DNA from: an uncultured Lachnoclostridium sp.
Lineage (GTDB): Bacteria > Bacillota > Clostridia > Lachnospirales > Lachnospiraceae
Length of the DNA stretch: 40,177 nt
Assembly: GCA_944376715.1 (NCBI GenBank)
Contig: CALWDO010000027.1
Location: 1 to 40,177 of the forward strand
Reading direction: 5' to 3'
Shown here: positions 17,873-25,130 of the stretch, one piece after another
How the letters are laid out: each line of letters starts with the position of its first letter
Position numbering within the stretch: the first letter of the stretch is position 1
Translations under genes and position numbers: made by a program
The notes under the pieces: model-generated
Told to the model about the DNA's origin: nothing
Seen by the model: only the letters and a program-made list of their open reading frames with translations
Database searches by the model: none

Positions 17873-19789
17873 CTACCAGTCTTCGTATATTTCTACCGGC
17901 GTCTTGCGCCGTGCCTTCTTTGGTTCTGTTTTCTGGGTTTTGGGCTCCGGGATCTCTTTCAGTTTTTTCTCCAGTGCAAAGGTATCCGGTCCAATGATCC
18001 GGAACCCGGCCATCGCATAATCTCGGCAGTCCAGCGCCTCATTCCGGTCATGCCCGGGGATTTTTACCCATTTCCATTTTTTCCCGCTTTTGGTTTCCAC
18101 AAGTTCCAGCCGCTCCGATAGAAGCCCGTCAAAATAGGATTCGTCGTACCCGTATATTTCCCCTTTTGGGAAATGGCAGTATTTGGGGCCCGGCTCCTGG
18201 ACATCCACCGCCGACATAATATAGGCTTTCCCTTCATCGACTCCCAGCATATACAGCCAGCACAGATTCTTCGGGTTATTTTCAATGGCCACTTTCGACG
18301 CCGGCACAATGAAAGGATATTCACCACCGCGTCCTTTTACCGCAAATACCTTTTTGCTCCTCCTGGCTTTGCATGCTTTATATACTGCCGTCGTGTTCAG
18401 GCCGCCGGAGTCCACGCAGGTTATAGATATTTTCAGGCCCTTCCCGTCCCTGAACTTCCATACTTTATCTACAATATCGTCCAGGCGTTCCCAAACATCC
18501 GGGTCATTTGGGTCTCCCAAGATCTTTCCATACCGGATTCCCCAGGTTTCTCCATGGTGCCCGTGCCCCAGCACTTCATATTCCAACCGGTTCGGCTGTG
18601 TGTCCACCCCGCAGGTAAGCATCAATACTCCGTCCGGAAGTTCCACTGGGATCCCGTCTGTATTTGTACCGTATTCTTCCCGGCGGGCCATAAGACCGTC
18701 TGTATCCACAATCTCATCCCGATCTTCCCAGAGTTCTCCCAGGAGCGTGTTGTAAACAACCTTCAGGCGCTGCTTATCTTCACACGCATCGAAAAACCTT
18801 TTTGCAATCTCTCCCCAGGTCACCCATGGGGAAGAGAACGCATTTAGCCAAAAAGACCGGACGCCATCTTTGTAAGCATCCGGGTTCTCTGCAATCCACT
18901 TTGCCGGCTGTCTGCGCATGACCGCTTCAGGAATCAGGCATCCGCAATGTGGGCATACCCAATAGACCGGCTCTATGATTTTATATACTTTCTTCCCACG
19001 GATCTTCTTTGATGTGTGTTCCGCCTTGATCCGCTCAAATGTAATTTCTCCATATTCCCCGCATTCCGGGCATTTATGGCACCATCGTTCCTGCGTCCCC
19101 AAATAATAGCTGTCCTCGATATTTGATGCGCCTTTAATCGTCGGCGTCGATACCTCAATCGCCTTTGCGTTGTAAAACGTCCTCTGTCTGGCCTGTGCCA
19201 GCCCCCAGGGGTCTCCTTCCGCCCCGGCGCTTACTGCCCACCGGTCGCGCTCATCACCAATAACATACCGGATCGGTGTGGATGCAAGCGCTGCCGGACT
19301 GTTGGACCCGGTGATAGTCAGGACGCCGCCTGGGAAGGCCTTCTGTAGGATCGTGTTCCCGGAATCCCTGGCTTTTATATCGGCTACTTTATCTCGCAGC
19401 CTCTTATTGTCCCGGATCAGCGGGGCAACCCTCTGCCGTGAGAACTTCTTTGCCTCTTCCAGTGTCGGGTGGATATACAGGATAGATCCCGGGTCCTGAT
19501 CGATGATGTAGGCAATCGCATTTAATTCTAACTCCGTCTTACCTACCTGGGACGCCGCTACCATGACGATCCGCTTTACTTTCGGGTCTGTAAACGCATT
19601 CATCGGTTCTTTCAGGTATGGAGTCCTGGATGTCCGCCACGGCCCTGCTTCCGCAGAATTCTCCGCAGACAGTCGGCGGTATTTATCTGACCAATCTGAA
19701 AGGGACAGGTCTTCCGGAGGACGGAATCCCTGGATGGGCCGCCGGATCGCAGCATTCAGTTTTTTCGCCGCATTATCCGTCTGGATCAT
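17873..19789 (-). CDS. Terminase large subunit (lambda GpA family)
   Basis: A 638-residue packaging motor and nuclease of the GpA family. The Walker A-like loop is ASQVGKT at residues 79-85; the Walker B-type strand YVIGDE is at 175-180. A zinc-ribbon follows with CHKCPEC (237-243) and CPHCGC (279-284). The nuclease domain begins around residue 388 with TCGVDTQPNRLEYEVLG and contains the acidic CVDSGGLNT. The C-terminus is basic (KKARRKTPVEIYEDW). It overlaps the small subunit gene by 17 bases. The enzyme cuts concatemers at cos-type sites, so this phage probably has cohesive ends. Confidence 0.95.
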   Translation of the reverse strand: MIQTDNAAKKLNAAIRRPIQGFRPPEDLSLSDWSDKYRRLSAENSAEAGPWRTSRTPYLKEPMNAFTDPKVKRIVMVAASQVGKTELELNAIAYIIDQDPGSILYIHPTLEEAKKFSRQRVAPLIRDNKRLRDKVADIKARDSGNTILQKAFPGGVLTITGSNSPAALASTPIRYVIGDERDRWAVSAGAEGDPWGLAQARQRTFYNAKAIEVSTPTIKGASNIEDSYYLGTQERWCHKCPECGEYGEITFERIKAEHTSKKIRGKKVYKIIEPVYWVCPHCGCLIPEAVMRRQPAKWIAENPDAYKDGVRSFWLNAFSSPWVTWGEIAKRFFDACEDKQRLKVVYNTLLGELWEDRDEIVDTDGLMARREEYGTNTDGIPVELPDGVLMLTCGVDTQPNRLEYEVLGHGHHGETWGIRYGKILGDPNDPDVWERLDDIVDKVWKFRDGKGLKISITCVDSGGLNTTAVYKACKARRSKKVFAVKGRGGEYPFIVPASKVAIENNPKNLCWLYMLGVDEGKAYIMSAVDVQEPGPKYCHFPKGEIYGYDESYFDGLLSERLELVETKSGKKWKWVKIPGHDRNEALDCRDYAMAGFRIIGPDTFALEKKLKEIPEPKTQKTEPKKARRKTPVEIYEDW

Positions 19790-20354
19790 CCTCTATCTTT
19801 CCGCTCCATCCCTGCCGGTCCTGGACCCGTTTCCGGTATTCGGCCGGGTCATATTCGTAGTGTGACAGTTCCTCTAAAACTTTATAACATTCCTGCTGAA
19901 TCCGCGCCGACGCTTCCGCCGCATCCCCGATCTTGGCCACATCCATGGCCAATCTTCCCGGCAGCGCAAGAACCATGCTCCGGATCGAATACACCAGATC
20001 GCTGGTCATCGCTTCCACATCCTCGCTGCAGTGCATCCGACCTTCCAGCTCCTCCGCCTGCATCCTGGCAACCTTGGCCTTACTCTGCTTCAGTTCCACC
20101 TCCGCTATGGTTTTTTCTTTCTCCAAGTCTTCCATGCTCGCGGCTTTCAGCTTTTTTGCATTCGCTTTCTCTGACAGATATTTGACATATGCCCGCACCG
20201 TTTTTGCGGAATCAAACCGGTAGGGGTTCATTTCCTCTGCGGGTATAATTTTTTCTGCCACAAGCTGGCGGACCCGGCGCTGGCTGCAGCCGAACAGATC
20301 CGCGATATATGCGGTATTTTTCAGCCCTTCGGCTGTCTTTTCTGACATGGCCAT
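19773..20354 (-). CDS. Terminase small subunit (Nu1-like)
   Basis: A 193-residue DNA-binding terminase subunit. The N-terminal winged helix-turn-helix reads TAYIADLFGCSQRRVRQLVA, with IIPAEEMNPYRFDSAKTVRA completing the wing. This Nu1/MerR-like arrangement is typical of lambda. A basic coiled-coil follows with EKTIAEVELKQSKAKVARMQ. The ATG at 20354 lies 5 bases after GGAGGGGGTG; a second ATG six bases on (20348) is possible. It recognises the packaging site and recruits the large subunit. Confidence 0.87.
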   Translation of the reverse strand: MAMSEKTAEGLKNTAYIADLFGCSQRRVRQLVAEKIIPAEEMNPYRFDSAKTVRAYVKYLSEKANAKKLKAASMEDLEKEKTIAEVELKQSKAKVARMQAEELEGRMHCSEDVEAMTSDLVYSIRSMVLALPGRLAMDVAKIGDAAEASARIQQECYKVLEELSHYEYDPAEYRKRVQDRQGWSGKIEDDPDG

Positions 20355-20508
20355 CACCCCCTCCCGCACTCCCCCAGGGGAAACGGAAATGATCTTTTTT
20401 TCTCCCTGCCAACTAGATATCGATTGCGCCTCGCGCCGACCCGCATTTCTTTATATTTCTGGAAGAACCTATCGCCATTTTCGGGTCGCCGGTTTGTTTT
20501 TTTTGCAC

Positions 20509-20538
20509 AAAAAAGACGATGCCTTTTGAGGTATCGCC
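20509..20538 (-). terminator. Probable rho-independent terminator upstream of the terminase genes
   Basis: On the minus strand GGCGATACC and GGCATCGTC form a stem with one G-T pair and one A-C mismatch around a 6-base loop, followed by TTTTTTG. It would stop early or regulator transcripts before the late operon. Confidence 0.55.
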
Positions 20539-20743
20539 TTCTTTTCCCATTATCCATTCTGTTCGATGAATTCTTTCATCATTTTTATGAGCTACCCTGA
20601 CTTACTCCTGCTTTGTCCTGGTATCATTTGCTCTCTACGTTTGCGTCATGTTGAAGGGAGGAAGAAACACATCCCACATCTCTTCCTCCCCTGCTTGTCT
20701 TTATCTTTTGTTCTTTTCTGATGATACCATATTACCACACTTG
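20539..20743. other. Non-coding leader of the late operon, with a 10-bp inverted repeat
   Basis: Together with the terminator and the leader down to the terminase start, this fills a gap of about 390 bases. It contains a perfect 10-bp inverted repeat, GGGAGGAAGA (20656-20665) and TCTTCCTCCC (20681-20690), with a 15-base spacer. No convincing coding frame with a ribosome site was found. The zone is a good place for the late promoter and its activator site, and for cos, but I could not identify either with certainty. Confidence 0.5.
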
Positions 20744-21343
20744 TTACTGACATTCACTGACATCTTTTATTTTTTGGGGAGGAAGAATAAAATTTTTGAT
20801 GGCTCTTCCATGTATTCTGAATATCTGCCTTTCAGAATACTCCATCTTCTCGGCAATCTCATACCATTCCATCCCTTTAATGTATCGGTAGAAAAGGACG
20901 TCCTTTTCATGTTCGCTTTTTATGGCATTGATCTGATCTGTGATATCCTTATATGCTTTCATCCTGTAATACCGTTCTTTTACGAGCGTTTCTTCCAGCA
21001 TATCCAGCCGAGCGGCATATGAAGATAAATCCCCCTGCCCTGATCCGTGCGGCATCCCGTCATAGTTGATGGCTATAGATCCGCGCATTGCACGGATCTC
21101 TTCCAGCTCCGCTTCGATCCGGCGGATCCGGCGGACATGGTTGCGGTAGCTCTGGAGATATTCTTTTTTCAATTCGGTCTCGTTTGGTTTATGTACATAA
21201 TAAGGGCAATAGTCTCCCCATTGCACGGCTTCTTCAAAAAATTCACTTTCCCCATTATTGCACATCCATTTTGATGCCCCGGGGATTTCTCCTGGAATAA
21301 TATATTCGCATCTCCCGCAACATTCTTTCTGTTTCTTCTCCAC
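20744..21343 (-). CDS. Sigma-like late transcription regulator (ArpU/DUF1492 type) with N-terminal Cys cluster
   Basis: A 199-residue protein starting at GTG 21343 after GGAGG. The C-terminal part reads DVLFYRYIKGMEWYEIAEKM followed by YSERQIFRIHGRAIKNF, a sigma-70 region 4-like helix-turn-helix as in phage ArpU/DUF1492 proteins. These are encoded just before terminase genes and switch on late transcription. The first 50 residues are unusual: Cys8, Cys9, Cys12, Cys28 and Cys46, with a CCGRC knuckle and YCPYY, suggesting a small zinc-binding domain. A central coiled coil (about residues 55-135) links the two. Confidence 0.75.
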   Translation of the reverse strand: MEKKQKECCGRCEYIIPGEIPGASKWMCNNGESEFFEEAVQWGDYCPYYVHKPNETELKKEYLQSYRNHVRRIRRIEAELEEIRAMRGSIAINYDGMPHGSGQGDLSSYAARLDMLEETLVKERYYRMKAYKDITDQINAIKSEHEKDVLFYRYIKGMEWYEIAEKMEYSERQIFRIHGRAIKNFILPPQKIKDVSECQ

Positions 21344-21412
21344 TGCTACCGCCTCCTCATTTTTATCAATCGCCTGCTCCCGCTACTTTTCGATCCATTC
21401 TTTTACTGACTG

Positions 21413-21811
21413 TCAGTATGCCTTCTTTGCTTTACTCCGGCTTTTTATATTGTGTTCCGACAAATCCTTATAAAACTCGTTTGATGGATTGTCTACTATA
21501 TAACACGCTTTATCATCGACAAAAACCCCATACGTTTCAGTCAGTGTTTCCTTTACCACTACTGTATAGGCTTTTGTCATAGCGCACCCGCCAATCACAG
21601 GACTTCCGTCTTCGCATACATCAAAAGCGGTATTTGTACTTCCCCAGACCTGCGGAAACACAATCGCTTCATAATCCGGACAAATGTATCTATTCTTTTC
21701 CCGCGCTTCCATAACTTTCTTTTTCCATTCTTCATCGTCATTCAGAATTTGCCGGAACTTGTATTCAATTAATTCCAAATTAGGATATTTTACGTTATAT
21801 AAACCACTCAT
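21413..21811 (-). CDS. Hypothetical accessory phage protein
   Basis: A 132-residue acidic-to-neutral protein that I do not recognise. It has WKKKVMEAREKNRYICPDYE, then IVFPQVWGSTNTAFDVCEDG and a beta-rich YTVVVKETLTETYGVFVDDK with CYIVDNPSNEFYKDL. The start has a good AAAAGGAGAAAGTA ribosome site. It lies in the run of small genes between the early block and the late regulator, where phages collect optional genes. No membrane or DNA-binding motif is apparent. Confidence 0.7.
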   Translation of the reverse strand: MSGLYNVKYPNLELIEYKFRQILNDDEEWKKKVMEAREKNRYICPDYEAIVFPQVWGSTNTAFDVCEDGSPVIGGCAMTKAYTVVVKETLTETYGVFVDDKACYIVDNPSNEFYKDLSEHNIKSRSKAKKAY

Positions 21812-21834
21812 TACTTTCTCCTTTTTACCAAATC

Positions 21835-22170
21835 TCAGATTAGACCGCCTTTCTCGACAATCGCTATTGCTTTCTCCGCCTCTTCACGGGTAAGATACCA
21901 ATCTTCATCAAGTTCTCCGTTATATGTGCATAATGCATACCCTGGAGTGCCAAAAAGATGTATTTCAACTCTGTTTCTGTTGTGCACACAAAAATAACTC
22001 ACCTCAAATTCGTATATTTCTCCTTGATAAATATAATATAAAATATCTCCATACTTTACTGGTAGCACTACTAGCCTTCCATCTTCCTCTGCCGTTTTGT
22101 ATTTTGCCAGTTCTTCTGTGTCTTCTTTTGATTTTGCAACTGATACGGATGTTTTTTCCGCGTATGCCAT
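21835..22170 (-). CDS. Hypothetical phage protein with C-terminal LTREEAEKA motif
   Basis: A 111-residue protein with an LPVKYGDILYYIYQGEIYEF strand pair and a C-terminal LTREEAEKAIAIV helix. The helix occurs in many small Clostridia phage proteins, where it is preceded by a short beta domain. The function is unknown to me. Translation is set by the repeated intergenic box GAGTGAATAGTTAGTGGAGG, whose GGAGG lies 6 bases before the ATG. Neighbouring genes share the box, which suggests exchangeable cassettes. Confidence 0.72.
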   Translation of the reverse strand: MAYAEKTSVSVAKSKEDTEELAKYKTAEEDGRLVVLPVKYGDILYYIYQGEIYEFEVSYFCVHNRNRVEIHLFGTPGYALCTYNGELDEDWYLTREEAEKAIAIVEKGGLI

Positions 22171-22176
22171 CTCACA

Positions 22177-22196
22177 CCTCCACTAACTATTCACTC
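22177..22196 (-). repeat. Intergenic ribosome-site box, copy 1
   Basis: Minus-strand sequence GAGTGAATAGTTAGTGGAGG, 6 bases before the ATG at 22170. It differs from copy 2 at one position of 20. Four copies lie in consecutive gene gaps. Confidence 0.8.
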
Positions 22197-22202
22197 GCAG
22201 CA

Positions 22203-22394
22203 TCAATCAATATACTCATAGTCGATTGCCCCCATAGAAAGCAACTTGTTTCCGATTTGATTCAACGATCCCTTTGCTCTCCGAGAAAATTCCTTCGCTG
22301 CCTTTTCGCTCGATACCAGTTTGATTTCTCCATATTTATTTTTCCCAGCGTAATATTTTACTGCTCCGGTCTTATAGATTATCTTCATTTTCAT
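22203..22394 (-). CDS. Small hypothetical basic protein
   Basis: A 63-residue basic protein: IIYKTGAVKYYAGKNKYGEI, then SSEKAAKEFSRRAKGSLNQI. No family is recognised. A copy of the shared intergenic box supplies its ribosome site, with 8 bases between GGAGG and ATG. The strongly basic helix could bind nucleic acid, but that is only a guess from composition. Confidence 0.65.
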   Translation of the reverse strand: MKMKIIYKTGAVKYYAGKNKYGEIKLVSSEKAAKEFSRRAKGSLNQIGNKLLSMGAIDYEYID

Positions 22395-22402
22395 TTAACT
22401 TT

Positions 22403-22422
22403 CCTCCACTAAATATTCACTC
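22403..22422 (-). repeat. Intergenic ribosome-site box, copy 2
   Basis: Minus-strand sequence GAGTGAATATTTAGTGGAGG, 8 bases before the ATG at 22394 and just after the stop of the next gene upstream. Confidence 0.8.
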
Positions 22423-22427
22423 TCAGG

Positions 22428-22706
22428 TTAATTCCCTTCTATTTCGTCTAAACAGGCATTCCAACCTCTTGAAAATCCTTTTCGCTGATAGTCGCTTATG
22501 CTATGAGGACAATTTATTTCTTCAAGTCTTATCGGAAGTTCTTTTATCGGACACCAATCTGGTCTTTTCGTTTGATGCGAACAAATCACTCCCTGCGTTA
22601 AAACTGTACAATACTTGCGATCCTGTAATGGGACTGGATGATTTTTAGAAAACAAGCAATCTTGACACGTTTCCGGAATATCCACCATAACAATTCCCTT
22701 ACTCAT
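22428..22706 (-). CDS. Small Cys-rich hypothetical protein, probable zinc binder
   Basis: A 92-residue protein with CQDCLFSKNHPVPLQDRKYC at residues 14-33, then CSHQTKRPDWCPIKELP. The CxxC, the later Cys and CSH, and the WCP ending are typical of phage proteins that carry one structural zinc. It resembles the common small Clostridia phage proteins of the CxxC...WCPL type, whose job is not known. The ATG follows intergenic box copy 3. Confidence 0.7.
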   Translation of the reverse strand: MSKGIVMVDIPETCQDCLFSKNHPVPLQDRKYCTVLTQGVICSHQTKRPDWCPIKELPIRLEEINCPHSISDYQRKGFSRGWNACLDEIEGN

Positions 22707-22712
22707 TCTGCA

Positions 22713-22732
22713 CCCCCATTAACTATTCATTT
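22713..22732 (-). repeat. Intergenic ribosome-site box, copy 3 (diverged)
   Basis: Minus-strand AAATGAATAGTTAATGGGGG, 6 bases before the ATG at 22706. The stop codon TAG of the upstream small membrane protein lies inside the box. Confidence 0.7.
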
Positions 22733-22860
22733 TCTGAAAATTCAACCACCATTTGTGCTCCGTCTATATACCCGTTTGTGTAACCAATCATGTAAAATTC
22801 CCAGAATGCAAATAACACAAAAACCGACGCAATAATAATATTTCTTACTTTATCGCTCAT
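22723..22860 (-). CDS. Small single-span membrane protein (45 aa)
   Basis: The product reads MSDKVRNIIIASVFVLFAFW and continues EFYMIGYTNGYIDGAQMVV to a stop at 22723. Residues 7-27 form one transmembrane helix. The ATG overlaps the stop of the preceding small gene (ATGAGCGATAA), with GAGGG some 10 bases upstream, so the two are coupled. The function is unknown; size and topology fit small phage inner-membrane proteins. Confidence 0.62.
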   Translation of the reverse strand: MSDKVRNIIIASVFVLFAFWEFYMIGYTNGYIDGAQMVVEFSENE

Positions 22861-23008
22861 CCCATTTACCCTCAACATAATCTAAAAATGCTTCTATATC
22901 TTCATCTGCTCTATTCCTTGTATACACTCGCTTTCTCTTATCCTTTTTCCTACGAAGAGGAATTCCAGCCATTTTTCTCGCATTGTTTGTAGACAACATT
23001 TTTTCCAT
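22850..23008 (-). CDS. Small basic protein (52 aa), unknown
   Basis: The product starts MEKMLSTNNARKMAGIPLRR, goes on KKDKRKRVYTRNRADEDIEA and ends DYVEGKWDER. A copy of the intergenic box puts GGAGG 5 bases before the ATG. The middle is very basic (KKDKRKR) and the end acidic. No family is recognised. It overlaps the start of the small membrane protein that follows. Confidence 0.6.
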   Translation of the reverse strand: MEKMLSTNNARKMAGIPLRRKKDKRKRVYTRNRADEDIEAFLDYVEGKWDER

Positions 23009-23013
23009 TCAAC

Positions 23014-23033
23014 CCTCCACTACTTATTCATAT
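23014..23033 (-). repeat. Intergenic ribosome-site box, copy 4
   Basis: Minus-strand ATATGAATAAGTAGTGGAGG, 5 bases before the ATG at 23008. The TGA stop of the upstream frameshifted gene is part of the box. Confidence 0.72.
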
Positions 23034-23712
23034 CCACGCTTCCGGTGGCAGCGCATCTGTATATCGCTTCCACTCCAACGCCTCTCTACTGTACTCGCTC
23101 CAACCTTCTTCCGCGGCTTCGTATAATCGGTTAATCTCTCTGATTGTCTGGAGAATTCCTGTGTTTTGATCCCGCAGGATGTCAATGGCCGCTTTTAGGT
23201 TGTCATACCTAGTTCTCAGCCCTATGTAGGCTTGGTAGATTTTGAAGCATTGACGGACCGCAGCAATGAGCTCATCTTTCGTCATTTGTTTCAGTTTCTT
23301 CTTTGCTTCATCCTCGGCAAAAGAATCCATGCTATCAATTCCAAAATAATCTCCTTCATAGCTATCCCATCCAAGAATCCCGCCATAAAAATCTCCGGCG
23401 CCTGCTGCCACAAAGAAAATATCGAAGCATTCCGGTGCCCATTCCTCACCAAGGTCTTCTCGCATTTTTTCGCACTCGGCGCAAAGATCAGCGAAGGCCA
23501 TCCTGAATTCGTACGCCTCATCCTCATCACCTTCAAGAGCGTTCACAAGTGAATCCATTCCATCATCTGAGTCTGTAATACCACCGCACTTCTTCGCATG
23601 CTTCTTGAATCTCCCATAGATCTTCCTGTATTCTATCAATGTTAAGGTCTTTTACGATTGGCTTTTTATACCTCAGATTTCTGGCTTTCCACTTCTTGGT
23701 CTCTTCTACCAT
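23028..23712 (-). pseudogene. Accessory phage protein split by a single-base frameshift
   Basis: The proper start is the ATG at 23712, with AAAGGAG ahead of it and overlapping the HNH gene end. It encodes MVEETKKWKARNLRYKKPIV through EVRWYYRLR and hits a stop at 23563. The +1 frame continues as DSDDGMDSLVNALEGDEDEA, then ECFDIFFVAAGAGDFYGGIL and LRDQNTGILQTIREINRLYE to 23028. Skipping one base after the WYY codons joins the halves as RWYYDSDDGMDSL, so an inserted base near 23570 is likely. The longer frame could instead start at TTG 23639, but that has no ribosome site. I recall uninterrupted relatives in Lachnospiraceae phages; their function is unknown. Confidence 0.65.
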
Positions 23713-24296
23713 TCCTCGCTCCTTTCTGGCCTGTACGGCTCTGGCAGCGACATCCAGGCATTAACGAATAAATCCTGGCTCACGCAGGTATCCTCTTCAT
23801 CACGGTCTCCCAGATAAAACGCGCCTCCCTGATCATCTTCCTGATACCTCCCAATCGCTGGGATTGGGAAATTTTTGAATGAAAGAAGAATATAATTATC
23901 ATTTTCCGGAACTCTTTCTGATATTGGTATCCATCCCTGTTTTTCTATTCTATCTTCCGTTTTTTGTTCAAAGTAAAATCTTACCGGATCGCTCTTTTTT
24001 TGGATAATTCCGAATCTCATCCCAACCTTGAAAGGAATGCTATCCCGCATCAGTCTCTCGGGAATTCCTTCCAAGTATTTTCGGAATTCTTCTGCCGTAA
24101 ACGTTGTTTTATAATGATTGCAGCTTCCGCACGCTGGAAGCATATTATTTAATTCATCAGCCCCGCCCTTTCGTAATGGGATTACATGATCAACCTGCAT
24201 ATCCTTATAATCCAGATTGCATCCGCAATAAGCACAATGCCCATTACATTTTTCATATATTTGCTCCCGTTCTTTTTTTGTCAACCTTCTCCGCAC
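23706..24296 (-). CDS. HNH endonuclease fused to a DUF551 domain
   Basis: Residues 1-65 form an HNH nuclease: a CAYCG pair (Cys21, Cys24), the QVDHVIP active strand with Asp36-His37, then ELNNMLPACGSCNHYKTT (Asn50/51, Cys56, Cys59, His61). All expected residues are present. Residues about 122-187 read GWIPISERVPENDNYILLSF ... VNAWMSLPEPY, which is the DUF551 pattern common as a free-standing small phage protein. The two are joined by a 55-residue linker. HNH proteins in phages act in packaging, homing or recombination; here it is far from the terminase, so the role is open. Confidence 0.78.
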   Translation of the reverse strand: MRRRLTKKEREQIYEKCNGHCAYCGCNLDYKDMQVDHVIPLRKGGADELNNMLPACGSCNHYKTTFTAEEFRKYLEGIPERLMRDSIPFKVGMRFGIIQKKSDPVRFYFEQKTEDRIEKQGWIPISERVPENDNYILLSFKNFPIPAIGRYQEDDQGGAFYLGDRDEEDTCVSQDLFVNAWMSLPEPYRPERSEEW

Positions 24297-24355
24297 CTGC
24301 TCCCATCTCCTTTCCGATCTCGCACTCTGCCCCGGCCATGATGTCGTTTATGATT

Positions 24356-24757
24356 CTATTTTCTGGCTCTCCGCTCCAGGATCACTTCCACCCATGTCTT
24401 CGTCACCCTCTTCCTTCCATCCGAGAGCAGACAAATATGCGGGTATTTCTCCACTACCCGGAACTTTTTCCGCCTGCTCCCTCGATACCACAGGGGATCA
24501 TCATCCTCTATCCAGATCTCCGTCCCGATCGGAGTCCGTTCCCTCAGCTGGTCGATCTGTGCCTGTAGAATCGGCCTCTTGTGCATGTCGTAAAGGGTTG
24601 AAGAATAAAATCCCCGATAAATGTAATCCCCCTCTTCCATAACTTTCCTGACCTGGGATACACTGCATTTCAGATCCTCCGCGATCTCCTCCCTGGACAT
24701 CCCCGCTTTTCTCCGTACCCTCACATCTTCCTCGCTGATCTTCCTTCTCTTCGGCAT
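24356..24757 (-). CDS. Helix-turn-helix phage protein
   Basis: A 133-residue protein with an N-terminal HTH at about residues 8-42 (VRVRRKAGMSREEIAEDLKC followed by SVSQVRKVMEEG). After that comes a small beta domain (GTEIWIEDDDPLWYRGSR, RVVEKYPHICLLSDG, VTKTWVEVI), which looks like an SH3-like barrel. It probably binds DNA as a regulator. Its first 257 bases overlap the longer frame of the HNH-like gene upstream. Confidence 0.7.
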   Translation of the reverse strand: MPKRRKISEEDVRVRRKAGMSREEIAEDLKCSVSQVRKVMEEGDYIYRGFYSSTLYDMHKRPILQAQIDQLRERTPIGTEIWIEDDDPLWYRGSRRKKFRVVEKYPHICLLSDGRKRVTKTWVEVILERRARK

Positions 24758-25130
24758 TCCCTTCCCCTTCTTCCATCAGATAATTCCGCCCCATCAGTTC
24801 CATCCACTGCTCCCGGCTGTGCGTTTTCTCATATTCGCATTGGGTTGCAGCCTGGATCAGGCGCATATTTTTCTCGTTATTATGTACCGCTTCCGGTCCT
24901 TCCCGATGATGGGACAGACAGAGCTGCACTTTGAATCCGTTTTCTTCCGATATCTTCCGTCCCCACGTTCCCGGAAAAATATGATGTTCTTCCAGATATC
25001 CATGCTTTCCGCTATAAATCCCTAACACCATGCACAGCCAGCAGGTTCCCGGCTCCTGGCGGATGATGGACGGCGGGTGTTTCCGCCGCCGCTTTTTACG
25101 CTTCTTTTTGGGATACAATAATCCGCTCAT
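24501..25130 (-). CDS. HNH-like Cys/His protein with read-through extension
   Basis: The conserved part is the first 118 residues: a Lys/Arg-rich start (PKKKRKKRRRKH), CWLCMVLG, EEHHIFPGTWGRKISEENG, then LCLSHHREGPEAVHNN and finally WMELMGRNYL. This is the zinc-knuckle HNH-like phage family, whose members, as I recall, stop near the NYL. Here the frame stays open for 91 further codons across the following HTH gene. That tail is low-complexity (EEGEGNAEEKEDQRGRCEG) and looks like a by-product of the other frame. The start overlaps the previous stop (ATGA). Confidence 0.7.
   Translation of the reverse strand: MSGLLYPKKKRKKRRRKHPPSIIRQEPGTCWLCMVLGIYSGKHGYLEEHHIFPGTWGRKISEENGFKVQLCLSHHREGPEAVHNNEKNMRLIQAATQCEYEKTHSREQWMELMGRNYLMEEGEGNAEEKEDQRGRCEGTEKSGDVQGGDRGGSEMQCIPGQESYGRGGLHLSGILFFNPLRHAQEADSTGTDRPAEGTDSDRDGDLDRG

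Noticed and set aside
17453-18121. A 222-residue plus-strand frame
   Set aside because: It is antisense to portal, W-like and terminase genes and rich in Pro, Ser and Arg, as mirror frames are.
20354-20557. A 67-residue minus-strand frame before the small terminase
   Set aside because: No ribosome site, very basic composition, and it covers the probable terminator; judged non-coding.
23291-23536. An 81-residue minus-strand frame inside the frameshifted gene
   Set aside because: It is in a third frame without a ribosome site, while both halves of the true gene read in the other two frames.
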